A stretch of DNA of 64,000 nucleotides from positions 372,001 to 436,000 of the forward strand of contig CALSLK010000006.1 of NCBI GenBank assembly GCA_943787175.1, written 5' to 3'. This document shows positions 1 to 10,625 of this stretch, one piece after another. The stretch is from an uncultured Alphaproteobacteria bacterium. Lineage in GTDB: Bacteria; Pseudomonadota; Alphaproteobacteria; SP197. The position numbers and the translations under genes are program-made. The notes under the pieces are model-generated. The model had not been told where the DNA came from, did not search any database, and saw nothing but the letters and a program-made list of their open reading frames with translations. Each line of letters begins with the position of its first letter. The first letter of the stretch is position 1.

Positions 1-243
1 GCAGGCAAATCGAAGAACGCACGGCTGGTATCGTAAAGCCGCGCCACCAGCGCCTCGTCAAACCGATGTCCCGCAATGACGAAAAACCCGGTCGCCTCGC
101 ACGCCGCACGCACGGCATCGACCACGCGGGCCTCACCAGGCGCGCCACCGTCATACCAGGGCTCAAGATCAATGATGGGAATGGTTGGGGTCATGGCACG
201 GATCACCCTTGCAGCCGTCCGCCGTTTGCGGAAGGTTTCTTCC

Positions 244-1653
244 ATGACGCTATCCCCGCGAAACAGCCGACGCAATCCGATGCTGCGCGAAGTCGCCGAC
301 CTCGGCCATGTCTGTCCGCGCCTGGAGGGCGAGCACCGGGCCGATCTCTGTATCGTGGGCGGCGGCTATCTGGGCCTTTGGACCGCGCTGGAGATCAAGG
401 CTGCAGAACCTGCACTCGAGATCTGCATTGTCGAGGCCGACATCTGCGGTGGCGGAGCAAGCGGGCGCAATTCCGGCATGGCGCTGCCCTGGTGGACCAA
501 GATCGAGGCTTTGATCGCCCAATGCAGCACGCAGGAGGGTCTGCGCCTGGCCAACGCCTCGGTTGCGGCCATCGACGAGATCACGGCCTTTGCCGACGCA
601 CACAAGTTCGACATCGAGTTCGCCCGTACCGGCTGGTTATGGGGATCAACCTCACCACGTGAGGACGGCCGCTGGGCCGGCATCATCGAAGCGCTGGAGC
701 GCCACGGCCAGGCACCCTTTACCGAACTGGACCGCTCCGGTGTGCAAGCCCTGGTCGATGCACCGGGCTTTCGTGGCGGCGCGTTGGATGCGGCCTGCGC
801 GACCCTGCACCCGGCAAAGCTGGTGCGCGGTCTGCGCCGTGTTGCGCTGGAGCGCGGCATCACGATCTTTGAAGACACCGCCATGACCAACCTCAGGCGC
901 GGCAATCCCGCCCTGGTCGAGACCGATGCCGGGCAGGTCCTGGCCCGGCGCGTGGTCCTTGCCATGAACGCCTGGTCGACCGCGCTGCCCGAACTTGATC
1001 GCGGCATTTTCATCCTCACCAGCGACGATGCGGTGAGCGATCCTGTGCCGGAATTCATGGAACAGCACCGCTGGGCCAACGGACCGATCCTGACCGACAG
1101 TGCCGTCTTTGTTTCAGGCTACCGGCCCATGGCCGACGGTCGTGTCTCGGCCGGGGTCAGCGGCGGCGCCATCGCCTTTGGCCATCTGGGCCGCACCCGC
1201 TGGGAAGGCGCCACCCCGCGCGAAGGCGACATTGCGGCTGCCTTTGCCCGCGGTTTTGGCGAAGGCCACGGCATCACCTTCCGCCATTCCTGGCGTGGGC
1301 CCATTGACCGCACCAGAAGCGGCCTGCCGCTGTTTGGCCCGCTGCCCGGTCACCCCAACATTCATTACGGCTACGGCTTTTCGGGCAACGGCATCGTGGG
1401 CTGCCGTATCGGCGCGCAGATCATGACTTCGCTGGTGCTCGAGCGCGACGACGTCTGGTCAAACAGCGGCCTGGTCCATCCGGTCGAACCCTGGATGCCA
1501 CGAGAACCCATCCGCTACATCGGTGCCCACATGGTCCGCCAGGCCATCCGCCGCCAGGACCACCTCGACCGTCTGGACCGCGACGCCGGCCCCATCACCC
1601 GCAAACTCGCCAGCCTTGCCCCCGGCGGCATCGTCACCACGACCACCGATTAA
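244..1653 (+). CDS. FAD-dependent oxidoreductase (DadA/glycine oxidase-like)
   Basis: RADLCIVGGGYLGLWTALEIK dinucleotide-binding motif and C-terminal HYGYGFSGNGIVGCRIGAQ; start chosen at internal ATG 244 of ORF 76..1653. Confidence 0.85.
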   Translation: MTLSPRNSRRNPMLREVADLGHVCPRLEGEHRADLCIVGGGYLGLWTALEIKAAEPALEICIVEADICGGGASGRNSGMALPWWTKIEALIAQCSTQEGLRLANASVAAIDEITAFADAHKFDIEFARTGWLWGSTSPREDGRWAGIIEALERHGQAPFTELDRSGVQALVDAPGFRGGALDAACATLHPAKLVRGLRRVALERGITIFEDTAMTNLRRGNPALVETDAGQVLARRVVLAMNAWSTALPELDRGIFILTSDDAVSDPVPEFMEQHRWANGPILTDSAVFVSGYRPMADGRVSAGVSGGAIAFGHLGRTRWEGATPREGDIAAAFARGFGEGHGITFRHSWRGPIDRTRSGLPLFGPLPGHPNIHYGYGFSGNGIVGCRIGAQIMTSLVLERDDVWSNSGLVHPVEPWMPREPIRYIGAHMVRQAIRRQDHLDRLDRDAGPITRKLASLAPGGIVTTTTD

Positions 1654-1705
1654 GCATGCGCGATGGCAACGATTCCTTTTGCGCATATGAACCAGAAACC
1701 GTCAG

Positions 1706-1850
1706 ACCCGGTTCCGCAACGCGGAAGGGGGGCTGAAGGCACGCGACCGCGTGCCCACGCCGCATGGCGCGAAAGCCAAGCGCGCAACCCGATCAGGTCG
1801 GGTGTAAACTCCGCGCGCACCCGGCGACTGAGGGAACAGAGAAAACGGGA
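1706..1850. repeat. Intergenic structured repeat, copy 1
   Basis: Shares gcgcgaaagccaagcg and gcacccggcgactgagggaaca with the reverse complement of 24075..24180; hairpins at 1712-1726, 1738-1755, 1758-1769, plus copy-specific 1787-1803. Confidence 0.75.
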
Positions 1851-1873
1851 ACAACAGATAAGGAGCCAACCCC

Positions 1874-2236
1874 ATGTCAGAAGTCCGCATCTACAAACGC
1901 GACGCTCTCGACTACAAGACCAGCACCGTTGACGGCACCACGACCCAGGTCTGCCGCGCCATTGGCAGCCCCGTCAGCACCACCATGGGTGCCGGCCACG
2001 AGATCCTCGAGACCGTGCAGGTCCCCTGGACCACGCTCTATGACGAAGTCATCTTCATGACCGAGGGCGAGCTCCACATCCACGCCGACGGCAAGACCAC
2101 CACGGGCGTGGCCGGCGACATCATGTGGCTGCCCAAAGGCACCGAACTCATCTACGACGCCCCCGTCCGCGCCGCCTATTTCTACGCCCTCTATCCCGTC
2201 GACTGGGCCGCCCAGAACGGCATGGAAGAGCCCTGA
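1874..2236 (+). CDS. Cupin-domain protein (EutQ-like)
   Basis: Small beta-barrel pattern EVIFMTEGELHIHADGKTTTGVAGDIMWLPKGTEL; SD-like aaggagcc upstream. Confidence 0.75.
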   Translation: MSEVRIYKRDALDYKTSTVDGTTTQVCRAIGSPVSTTMGAGHEILETVQVPWTTLYDEVIFMTEGELHIHADGKTTTGVAGDIMWLPKGTELIYDAPVRAAYFYALYPVDWAAQNGMEEP

Positions 2237-2245
2237 AGCCAGGCG

Positions 2246-3004
2246 TTAGAACTTGCCGTTGTTGTTCACCCATTCCGAGCGCGGGGCGATGGCTTCGATG
2301 GTGTTCCAGTGCTCAACAATCCTGCCATCCGCCAGCCGATAGAGGTCATGGATGGCCGAATGCACATCGTCACGGAAGCCTTCGTTGACGGAGAGAACGA
2401 AGTTGCCTTCGGCGAGCAGGCGGTGGTTCCGGTCGTAACGGATCACCGGGCCTTCGCCTGCTCCAGACATCAGGAAGGCGCTTAGCGCGGGCAGGCCGTC
2501 ACCGCTGAGGGGGCTGTGCTCGGTATAGAGGTCGGCATCGGCGAAATCGGCGATGGCTTCGAATCGCTGCCCGACCAGCACGGTCTCCACAAAAGCCCGG
2601 ACAATCTCCCGGTTGACCTCAGTCAACGCGTGATCCACCGCATCGACTGGCCCATCGACCATCGTGTGACCGGAACCATTGGGCCCCTTCCTGGGCTGGA
2701 TGTTGTCCCAGTGTTCAACGACAGGATCGTTCTCGAACCGGAAGATTTCGAAACCGACTCTGGGACTGCCGAAATCGTACTCGGTATGGCCAAAGACGAA
2801 ATCGCCGTCTTCGAAGGCACGCACGATGTTGACCCTGGGTGAACGCTCGGAGAGACGTTTGAACAGATCAGCCAGACCCTCGCTGCCATCATGGGTTTGC
2901 GGGTTGTGCTGAATGTAGGTTTGCGTGCTGACAACCGCGACCGCTTCGGTCTGCCCGGTTTCGATCGATTTCAGCAGTGCGCGGATCTGGTCCTTGCGGT
3001 TCAT
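2246..3004 (-). CDS. SnoaL/NTF2-like protein (two-domain)
   Basis: Repeated IQHNPQ...HWDNIQ / YTEHSPL...EHWNTIEAI polyketide-cyclase-like pattern. Confidence 0.7.
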   Translation of the reverse strand: MNRKDQIRALLKSIETGQTEAVAVVSTQTYIQHNPQTHDGSEGLADLFKRLSERSPRVNIVRAFEDGDFVFGHTEYDFGSPRVGFEIFRFENDPVVEHWDNIQPRKGPNGSGHTMVDGPVDAVDHALTEVNREIVRAFVETVLVGQRFEAIADFADADLYTEHSPLSGDGLPALSAFLMSGAGEGPVIRYDRNHRLLAEGNFVLSVNEGFRDDVHSAIHDLYRLADGRIVEHWNTIEAIAPRSEWVNNNGKF

Positions 3005-3006
3005 GT

Positions 3007-3804
3007 TTACAGCCCCACCGGTGTGCCGCCCGAAATCGGGATGGCGGCGCCGGTCATGTAGGATGAAGCCGGTGATGCCAGGTACGCAATGGCGTCGGCA
3101 ATCTCGGCACAGGTTCCCGCACGTCGCAGGGCAACACCGGCATAACGTTCACGCTTCATGGCCTCGACGCTGATGTTGCGTTCACCGGCCAGGCGCTGGT
3201 TTGCGCCTTCGTGCATGTCGGTGGCGACATAACCCGGACACACCGCATTGCAGCGTATGCCATGTTCACCGTATTCGGCTGCGATTGTTTTGGTCAGGCC
3301 GATGACCCCGTGTTTGGTGGCCGTATAGGCCCCGAACCCGGCCTCGGCACCCAGACCACCGGTCGATGCGTTGTTGACGATTGCGCCGCCGCCCGCCTTG
3401 ACCATGATGGGCAGGACGGCACGACAGAACAGGGCGGGGCCTTTCAGGTTGACCGCGAAGCTCAGGTCCCAGTGTTCGGGTTCAATGTCCCCAAACGGCA
3501 GGGCGCCGACGGTAGTGCCGGCATTGTTGACCAGGATATCGGGCCCGCCGAAACGCTCCGCGCATTGGGCAACACAAGTGGTGATCTGATCAGCTTTGGT
3601 CACATCAACTGCAACCGCCAGGGCGCGGCGACCCAGCGCTTCGATCTCTGCGACAAGTTGCGCCAGGCCCGGTGAGACCGTCACATCGGTGACAACGACA
3701 TTAGCGCCAAGTTCGGCCAGTCGCAGGGCCGTGGCATAACCGATGCCGTCAGGCCTGCCGGTTCCTGTAACGATGGCGACCATGCCCGCAAGACTGTTTT
3801 CCAT
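3007..3804 (-). CDS. Short-chain dehydrogenase/reductase
   Basis: TGxxxGIG-like TGTGRPDGIGYA, NNAG, YTATKHG active site motif. Confidence 0.9.
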   Translation of the reverse strand: MENSLAGMVAIVTGTGRPDGIGYATALRLAELGANVVVTDVTVSPGLAQLVAEIEALGRRALAVAVDVTKADQITTCVAQCAERFGGPDILVNNAGTTVGALPFGDIEPEHWDLSFAVNLKGPALFCRAVLPIMVKAGGGAIVNNASTGGLGAEAGFGAYTATKHGVIGLTKTIAAEYGEHGIRCNAVCPGYVATDMHEGANQRLAGERNISVEAMKRERYAGVALRRAGTCAEIADAIAYLASPASSYMTGAAIPISGGTPVGL

Positions 3805-3812
3805 GGGGACGC

Positions 3813-5369
3813 CTAGTGCCGGAAGTGACGCATGCCGGTCATGACCATGGCCATTCCGCGTTCGTTGGCTGCTGCGATGACTTCCTCATCGCGCATGGAA
3901 CCCCCGGGCTGGATCGCGGCGGTTGCACCGCCTTCGGCAGCTTCAATCAGGCCATCGGCAAACGGGAAGAAAGCGTCTGATGCCACGACGGCACCCTCGA
4001 CCGAGAGCCCCGCGCGCTCGGCTTTCTGGCGCGCAATGACAGCACTGTCGAGGCGGCTCATCTGGCCTGCACCAATGCCCACGCTGGCCAGATCACGGGC
4101 ATAGACGATGGCGTTGGATTTGACGTGTTTGGCGATGCGGAAGGCAAACAGCATGTCGGCCATCTCGGCCTCGCTGGGCTGGCGCTCCGTAACGACCTTC
4201 ATTTCGGTTTCAGGCACACGCCCGTTATCGCGGGTCTGGACCAGCAGGCCACTTGCCAGGCTGCGCACGGTCAACCCGGGCGAACGCGGGTCCGGCATGT
4301 CCTTGGTCAGCAGCACGCGCAGGTTTTTCTTTTCGGCAAGAACCATCAGGGCCTCATCGCTGGCACCGGGCGCAATCACGACTTCGGTGAAGACCTCGAT
4401 GATGGCGCGGGCAGTTTTTTCATCCAGCTTGCGGTTGGACGCAACAATGCCGCCAAAGGCGCTGGTGGCATCACAGGCCAGCGCCCGAGCATGGGCCTGC
4501 GCCAGGGTTTCGCCCAGCGCGACACCGCAGGGATTGGCGTGTTTGATGATGGCGATGGCGGGTTTATCGAACTCCGCAACCAGTTCAAACGCGGCGTCGG
4601 TATCGTTGAGATTGTTGAAGCTGAGTTCCTTGCCGCCGACCTGGCGCGCCGTGGCAATGCCGGGGCGCTGGGTGCCGTCGCCATAAAACGCTGCTTCCTG
4701 ATGCGGGTTCTCGCCATAACGCAGGCGCTTGTTGCGCGCTCCGGCAAAGCTGATGCGCCGGGGAAAGGTCTCACCGGCCTCCTGACTGAAGCGCCGCGCA
4801 ATGGCAGCATCATAGGCTGCCGTGCGGCCATAAGCCGTGGCGGCAAGCTGGCGGCGCAGCTCCAGTGGCGTGGCCCCACCGTTCTTTTCCATATCCGAGA
4901 GCACCCGCGCGTAGTCTGCCGGGTCCACCACAACCGCAACAAAGGCATGGTTCTTGGCGGCTGAGCGGATCATGGCAGGCCCGCCGATATCGACATTCTC
5001 GACAATCTCGTCCCAGGCCGCACCGCGGCCCACCGTCGCCTCGAAGGGATAGAGGTTCACCACAACCAGATCGATGGCACCGATGCCATGCTCTTCCATT
5101 GCCGCCACATGGGAGTCCAGATCACGCCGCGCCAGAATGCCACCATGCACGGTGGGGTGGAGCGTCTTCACGCGCCCGTCCATCATCTCAGGAAACCCGG
5201 TGAGATCAGCAACCTCCCTGACCGGAAGCCCCGCCTCGGCGATCGCCTTGGCCGTCCCCCCGGTCGAGATCAGCTCGACCCCGTGGTCATGCAGCGCGTG
5301 GGCAAACTCGGCCAGCCCCGTCTTGTCGGAAACCGAAAGCAGCGCACGTTTGATCAGGACATCGGACAT
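3813..5369 (-). CDS. purH: Bifunctional AICAR formyltransferase/IMP cyclohydrolase
   Basis: [45 protein letters not shown], full-length 518 aa. Confidence 0.98.
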   Translation of the reverse strand: MSDVLIKRALLSVSDKTGLAEFAHALHDHGVELISTGGTAKAIAEAGLPVREVADLTGFPEMMDGRVKTLHPTVHGGILARRDLDSHVAAMEEHGIGAIDLVVVNLYPFEATVGRGAAWDEIVENVDIGGPAMIRSAAKNHAFVAVVVDPADYARVLSDMEKNGGATPLELRRQLAATAYGRTAAYDAAIARRFSQEAGETFPRRISFAGARNKRLRYGENPHQEAAFYGDGTQRPGIATARQVGGKELSFNNLNDTDAAFELVAEFDKPAIAIIKHANPCGVALGETLAQAHARALACDATSAFGGIVASNRKLDEKTARAIIEVFTEVVIAPGASDEALMVLAEKKNLRVLLTKDMPDPRSPGLTVRSLASGLLVQTRDNGRVPETEMKVVTERQPSEAEMADMLFAFRIAKHVKSNAIVYARDLASVGIGAGQMSRLDSAVIARQKAERAGLSVEGAVVASDAFFPFADGLIEAAEGGATAAIQPGGSMRDEEVIAAANERGMAMVMTGMRHFRH

Positions 5370-5469
5370 GGTTTCACCGGAGCAGAAAGAGGAGCCGGAG
5401 TGATAGCCGACCGGCGCGCGCGATCAAAGGGTGCGATGCTGTGGGATGTGGGGAGAGAAGCACCCTTGG

Positions 5470-6009
5470 TTATTCAGGCAACAGGCTTTGCGGTGCGTTG
5501 TCTCTGACAAGGGATCCCGTGCAGGTCCAGGGTGCGTCATCGGGAAGGCCTGAAACCTCCATGGCGATTTCGATGACCGAGCCATCGGGCAGGTTGCGCC
5601 AGGACCAGGTGGTGGTGCCCGGGCACGGCTCGCTCAAACAGGCCAGGGTATCGGTATCCACGCCATGCGCGGGGCCGTGGCGTGCCGTCACCTCGGCAAC
5701 CAGGGCAGGGCAGGATGCCTGATGACCGTTCCGGGCGGCCATGTCGATGCGGTAGAGGCCGTCGCGTCCGATCAGAAAGAAAACATCAAATAGCCCGTCG
5801 CCCACCGAATCTTCCATGGCAAGCACCGCACCTGCTGCATTCTGCACCGGGCCCGCAATCTCGGTCGCAGGGACCAGACGGGATGCGGAGTAGGTCACGG
5901 TCATGACCTCAGCCATCGTCATGCCCCATGTGGTGTTCTCCCACTCGGCTCTGGCCGCGTCGGCGATCATGAGCAGAAATGGAAGAAGCAGGCAGAAGGT
6001 CTGACGCAT
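5470..6009 (-). CDS. Hypothetical secreted protein
   Basis: N-terminal signal peptide-like MRQTFCLLLPFLLMIADAARAE. Confidence 0.6.
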   Translation of the reverse strand: MRQTFCLLLPFLLMIADAARAEWENTTWGMTMAEVMTVTYSASRLVPATEIAGPVQNAAGAVLAMEDSVGDGLFDVFFLIGRDGLYRIDMAARNGHQASCPALVAEVTARHGPAHGVDTDTLACLSEPCPGTTTWSWRNLPDGSVIEIAMEVSGLPDDAPWTCTGSLVRDNAPQSLLPE

Positions 6010-6072
6010 GAAACGACGGTGCCGTGTGCAGAACGCGCCGTCAAACCCTCACAATTGACACCCCGAAACGAA

Positions 6073-6094
6073 GATGGGTCCCGAAGGGCCCATC
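6073..6094 (-). terminator. Hairpin downstream of rho
   Basis: GATGGGTCCCGAAGGGCCCATC inverted repeat just after rho stop; weak T-rich tail on minus strand. Confidence 0.5.
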
Positions 6095-6102
6095 AAACGT
6101 CG

Positions 6103-7425
6103 TTACGTGTTCATCGAATCGAAGAACTCGTCGTTGTTCTTGGTGTGCTTGAGTTTCTCCATGAGGAACTCCATGGCGTCCACGGGGCCCATGGGCATCA
6201 GGATACGGCGCAGGACCCACATCTTGGAGAGTTGGCCCTTGCTGACCAGGAGCTCTTCCTTGCGGGTGCCGGATTTGCCGATGTCGATCGCGGGGAAGAT
6301 ACGCTTGTCGGCGATCTTGCGGTCCATGACGATTTCGGAGTTACCCGTGCCCTTGAACTCTTCGAAGATGACCTCGTCCATGCGGGACCCGGTGTCGATC
6401 AGCGCCGTGGCGATGATCGTGAGGCTTCCCCCGCCTTCGATGTTACGGGCGGCGCCAAAGAAACGCTTGGGACGCTGCAGGGCGTTGGCATCAACACCAC
6501 CGGTCAACACCTTGCCCGAGCTTGGCACCACCGTGTTGTAGGCACGCGCCAGGCGGGTGATCGAATCCAGCAGGATCACAACATCATGCTTCTGCTCGAC
6601 CAGGCGCTTGGCCTTTTCGATCATCATTTCAGAAACTGCGACATGGCGCGTGGGCGGCTCATCGAAGGTCGAGGCAATGACCTCACCCTTGACCTGGCGC
6701 TGCATGTCGGTGACTTCCTCGGGCCGTTCATCGATGAGCAGGACCAGCAGGTAGACTTCCGGATGGTTGGCTTCAATGGCGTGCGCGATGTTCTGCATCA
6801 GCACCGTCTTGCCCGCGCGCGGGGGGCTGGTGAGCAGAGCGCGCTGGCCCTTGCCCAGCGGAGAAACCAGTTCGATCACGCGGGTCGAAAGGTCCTCTCG
6901 TGTCGGGTCCTGGATCTCCAGATTGAGCTTTTCTTCAGGGTAGAGCGGCGTGAGGTTGTCGAACGGCACGCGGTATCGCGTGGTTTCGGGATCCTCGAAA
7001 TTGATGTGGTTGACCTTCAGCAGCGCAAAGTAACGCTCGTTGTCCTTGGGGCTGCGGATCTGGCCTTCGACTGTGTCGCCGGTCTTGAGCGCAAAGCGGC
7101 GCATCTGGCTGGGACTGACATAGATGTCATCGGGTCCGGGCAGATAATTTGATTCGGGGCTTCGCAGGAAGCCGAAGCCATCGGGCAGGATTTCAAGCAC
7201 GCCGCGCCCGAAGATCGGGACATCCTGTTCGGCCATCTCTTTCAAGATGGCGAACATCAGGTCCTGCTTGCGCAGCACGCTGGCACTTTCAATGCCCAGT
7301 TCCTCGCCAAAGGCCAGAAGGTCTTCTGGCTTGCGCTCCTTCAGTTCCTGAAGGCTGAGCGAGGTGTATTCAGAGGCATTCGCGACGACAGACTCGTCGG
7401 GTGTTTCAGATTCTGTAACGGTCAT
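6103..7425 (-). CDS. rho: Transcription termination factor Rho
   Basis: [43 protein letters not shown]-loop, [11 protein letters not shown]. Confidence 0.98.
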   Translation of the reverse strand: MTVTESETPDESVVANASEYTSLSLQELKERKPEDLLAFGEELGIESASVLRKQDLMFAILKEMAEQDVPIFGRGVLEILPDGFGFLRSPESNYLPGPDDIYVSPSQMRRFALKTGDTVEGQIRSPKDNERYFALLKVNHINFEDPETTRYRVPFDNLTPLYPEEKLNLEIQDPTREDLSTRVIELVSPLGKGQRALLTSPPRAGKTVLMQNIAHAIEANHPEVYLLVLLIDERPEEVTDMQRQVKGEVIASTFDEPPTRHVAVSEMMIEKAKRLVEQKHDVVILLDSITRLARAYNTVVPSSGKVLTGGVDANALQRPKRFFGAARNIEGGGSLTIIATALIDTGSRMDEVIFEEFKGTGNSEIVMDRKIADKRIFPAIDIGKSGTRKEELLVSKGQLSKMWVLRRILMPMGPVDAMEFLMEKLKHTKNNDEFFDSMNT

Positions 7426-7646
7426 GTGGGACCTTGTATTGGGCGACAGGGAGAATTCCCGCGGGTCGCCTGAATTGAAAATCGTGGGGTTACGCTGGTC
7501 GAACCGGCCCGGTGGCAGAACGCCTGGGCCCTGGGTCGCTAACCGGTCTGATGCCGGTTGTTGCGCTTGAGCAGAAACCTAGAAATAGGCGCGGACCGTG
7601 CGGGAGTCAACGGCAACAAGATGACGAAGTCGTTAAAGATGGCACC

Positions 7647-8075
7647 CTACTTGCCGGCAACCAGTGCCGGATCGTTTTTCAGGATGCACCACAGACCCAC
7701 CGCAGCGGGCCATGCGGCCCACAGACCCCAGGGCACGAACAGGGTCAGCGTGCCAGTCAGGCTGGCAGGTGAGAAACTTACATCGTTACCGGCGATATCA
7801 CCGATCAGGTGCACGAACACCACCATGGCAAGCGCCAACACCAGGGCGACCAGGAACGACGCGGCCAGGAATGCGCGCAACATGGAAAGCCCGCTTTTGT
7901 CTATAAACGCCAGGCCCAGCTTCAGCGTGAAGATGGCACCGATGAACGGCAGCAGAAGCGGGAAGGCAAACATCAGGGACTGGATCGAATAGGGCCAGAC
8001 CATCATGTAGGCGATGAGCGAGAAGAGGCCACCCAGCATGACAGCCTTGGACCAGAGTTGCGGTGTCGTTTTCAT
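7647..8075 (-). CDS. Small membrane protein, unknown function
   Basis: Several hydrophobic segments; coding frame between rho and hemJ. Confidence 0.55.
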   Translation of the reverse strand: MKTTPQLWSKAVMLGGLFSLIAYMMVWPYSIQSLMFAFPLLLPFIGAIFTLKLGLAFIDKSGLSMLRAFLAASFLVALVLALAMVVFVHLIGDIAGNDVSFSPASLTGTLTLFVPWGLWAAWPAAVGLWCILKNDPALVAGK

Positions 8076-8524
8076 CAGAAGGGTTTTACCACGACCATGA
8101 TGACAATCAGCACCATCAAAACGGCGGGTACCTCGTTCACGAATTTATAGAAGCGCGCCGAATGGGTGTTGCGGTCTTCGGCAAAGGCACGACGCCAGCG
8201 CGACAGCTGGCCGTGCAGGCCCGACATCACCAGGACGGCGATGAGTTTCACGATCCACCAACCCTCGCTCCAGATTGCCATGCCGCGATCAAAAAACAGC
8301 AGGCCGCCCAGCAGGAAAACCAGAATCATGGCCGGATTAATGATGCCGCGCAGCAGGCGCCGTTCCATCACCTTGAAGGTTTCAGACTGCACGGAGCCTT
8401 TTTCGGCATCGACGTGATAGGCAAACAGGCGCGGCAGATAGAGCATGCCTGCCATCCAGGCGATCACAGCGATGATGTGAAAGGCCTTCACCCAGAGATA
8501 GGCACCACCCAGGAACCCTTCCAT
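8075..8524 (-). CDS. hemJ: Protoporphyrinogen oxidase HemJ-like membrane protein
   Basis: LWVKAFHIIAVIAWMAGMLYLPRLFAYH and MERRLLRGIINPAMI; next to hemH/hemE. Confidence 0.92.
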   Translation of the reverse strand: MEGFLGGAYLWVKAFHIIAVIAWMAGMLYLPRLFAYHVDAEKGSVQSETFKVMERRLLRGIINPAMILVFLLGGLLFFDRGMAIWSEGWWIVKLIAVLVMSGLHGQLSRWRRAFAEDRNTHSARFYKFVNEVPAVLMVLIVIMVVVKPF

Positions 8525-8526
8525 GA

Positions 8527-9558
8527 TCAGGCCTCCATGCAGGGGCATTTGCCCCAGTCGGCAGGACATAGACGCCGGCCGGAATCAGGGCCCAGTTCAG
8601 GGGCATCAGGTGCCAGCGTGGTGCGAACGATCTGGGCCAACCCGTCGATGAAGGCTGCTTCGACCCCCAGTGCCGGGACCCGGATATAGGGCTGGCAGTT
8701 GTTCTCGTGGGCCATCTCGGCATATTCGATATCGAGTTCGACCAGGGTTTCGGAATGCTCCGAAACGAAAGCAATCGGCACCACAACAGCACCCTTGCCA
8801 TCGCCACCAGCACGTTTGATTTCGTCATCGGTCGAAGGCCCGATCCAGGTCAGGGGGCCAACGCGGGACTGGTAGCAGACCTGCCAATCGAGATCGGGTT
8901 TTGCCAGTCGCGCAACCACGGCCGCCGCGGTCTGTTCGATCTGCCACTGATAGGGATCGCCCGCCTTGACGATTTTTTCGGGCAGGCCATGGGCTGAAAA
9001 CAACACGCGCACCGGCTGGTCACCGGCATGCTCAAGGGCACGTTCCAGCAGGGCGGCATGGGCCGTGATCAGACCGTCATGCATGGGGTAACAGCACACG
9101 GCTTTGGTCGGCGCCTTGATCCCTGCCTTTGCCGCAGCGCGGTGCCAGGCTTTCAGGGATGACCCCGTCGTGGTGGTTGAGAACTGCGGATAAAGCGGCA
9201 GCAGGACAACCCGGTCAGGCCCGAATGCAGCAACCTCGCGGGCCGCCTCGTCTGCCATGGGATGCCAGTAGCGCATGGCGATGAAGACCTTTGTTGCTTC
9301 ACCGCCCAGAGCTGTTTCAAGTCCGGCTGCCTGGGCTCGGGTCTCCTCGAGCAACGGAGATTTTCCGCCGATCAGTGCATAGATCTTCCGCGCTTCCTTC
9401 TGGCGTTTGTTGGAAATATAGGAAGCCAGCATCGGGCGCAGAGGCCAGGGCAGACCGATGATGGCTGGATCGTTGAAGAGGTTGCCCAGAAACGGCTGAA
9501 TGGCATCGGGCGAATCGGGGCCACCCAGATTGAACAGCACCACCGCCGTGCGGGTCAC
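8527..9558 (-). CDS. hemH: Ferrochelatase
   Basis: VVLFNLGGPDSPDAIQPFLGNLFNDP; FSAHGLPEKIVKAGDPY; C-terminal GRRLCPADWGKCPCME. Confidence 0.97.
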   Translation of the reverse strand: MTRTAVVLFNLGGPDSPDAIQPFLGNLFNDPAIIGLPWPLRPMLASYISNKRQKEARKIYALIGGKSPLLEETRAQAAGLETALGGEATKVFIAMRYWHPMADEAAREVAAFGPDRVVLLPLYPQFSTTTTGSSLKAWHRAAAKAGIKAPTKAVCCYPMHDGLITAHAALLERALEHAGDQPVRVLFSAHGLPEKIVKAGDPYQWQIEQTAAAVVARLAKPDLDWQVCYQSRVGPLTWIGPSTDDEIKRAGGDGKGAVVVPIAFVSEHSETLVELDIEYAEMAHENNCQPYIRVPALGVEAAFIDGLAQIVRTTLAPDAPELGPDSGRRLCPADWGKCPCMEA

Positions 9559-10625
9559 GATGCGTTCCCGCGCTGATGGCTCCGCACTGTGGCGACCAGA
9601 TCAGCCACATGCTCGGGCGGTGTTTTCTTGATCACACCATGCCCCAGATTGAAGACATGGGGGCCGCCAGCCATGGCGTCTAGAATCGCACGGGCGCCTG
9701 CACGCATGGCCTCACCGCCGGCCAACAGCAGCTGGGGATCAAGATTGCCCTGAACCGGGCCGCCGCGCTGCAACCCGGCCATGGTCGAGTGGGATATACC
9801 CTGATCGATCTGGAGAACGTCAATGCCAGTTTCGTCGCGATAATTTGCATAGCGGTCTGCAGCGCCACGGGGGAAACCGATGAAAGGAATGCCCGGGCGG
9901 GCGGCATGAACCTCGGCCACGATCGCGCGCGCAGGGCCAATGGACCAGCGGTCGAAGGAAGAACCGTCCAGCAGACCGGCCCAACTGTCGAAAAGCTGCA
10001 CGGCCTGGGCGCCTGCATCGATCTCGCCGATTAGCAGGGAAGCAACAGCGCGTGAAAGAACCTCGAGCAAGCGGTCGAGCAGATCAGGATCCTGCTGCAT
10101 CAGTTCACGGGTCCGGGGAAAGTCTCCACCACCGCGACCGTCGATCATGTAGGCAGCAAGCGTGAAGGGCGCGCCGGCGAATCCGATCAGCGCGATTTCG
10201 GGATCAAGCTCGGCACGCACCCTGGCGAGCGTTTCCATCAACGGCTGGTTGCCTGGAACAACACACTCAGGGTCGAGTTTTCTGACATCGCTCAGTCCCT
10301 CGAGTGGATCAAGGATCGGTCCTTCGCCTTCTGCAAAACGTAGGTTGCGGCCCATGGCATCTGGTATGATCAGGATGTCGGAAAACACGATGGCAGCATC
10401 GATTGCAAAACGCCGGATTGGCTGCAGCGTGATCTCGGTCGCGATCTCGGGGTTGCCGCAACAGGCCATGAAGTCACCGGCTTCCTGTCGCAGGGCACGG
10501 TATTCCGGCAGGTACCGTCCGGCCTGGCGCATCAGCCAGATCGGTACGGGGTCCATGCGTTGACCGCCCAAAGCCTTGATCAGGCGTGGGGTCACGGGGG
10601 TTGGAAGGGGCGATGGAGTGTTCAC
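9555..10625 (-). CDS. hemE: Uroporphyrinogen decarboxylase
   Basis: PVPIWLMRQAGRYLPEYRALR; FAGAPFTLAAYMIDG; probable GTG start near 10625. Confidence 0.96.
   Translation of the reverse strand: MNTPSPLPTPVTPRLIKALGGQRMDPVPIWLMRQAGRYLPEYRALRQEAGDFMACCGNPEIATEITLQPIRRFAIDAAIVFSDILIIPDAMGRNLRFAEGEGPILDPLEGLSDVRKLDPECVVPGNQPLMETLARVRAELDPEIALIGFAGAPFTLAAYMIDGRGGGDFPRTRELMQQDPDLLDRLLEVLSRAVASLLIGEIDAGAQAVQLFDSWAGLLDGSSFDRWSIGPARAIVAEVHAARPGIPFIGFPRGAADRYANYRDETGIDVLQIDQGISHSTMAGLQRGGPVQGNLDPQLLLAGGEAMRAGARAILDAMAGGPHVFNLGHGVIKKTPPEHVADLVATVRSHQRGNAS

Noticed and set aside
6019-7152. 377-aa plus-strand ORF
   Set aside because: Antisense to rho; long shadow ORFs are expected in GC-rich DNA and no recognisable motif is present.
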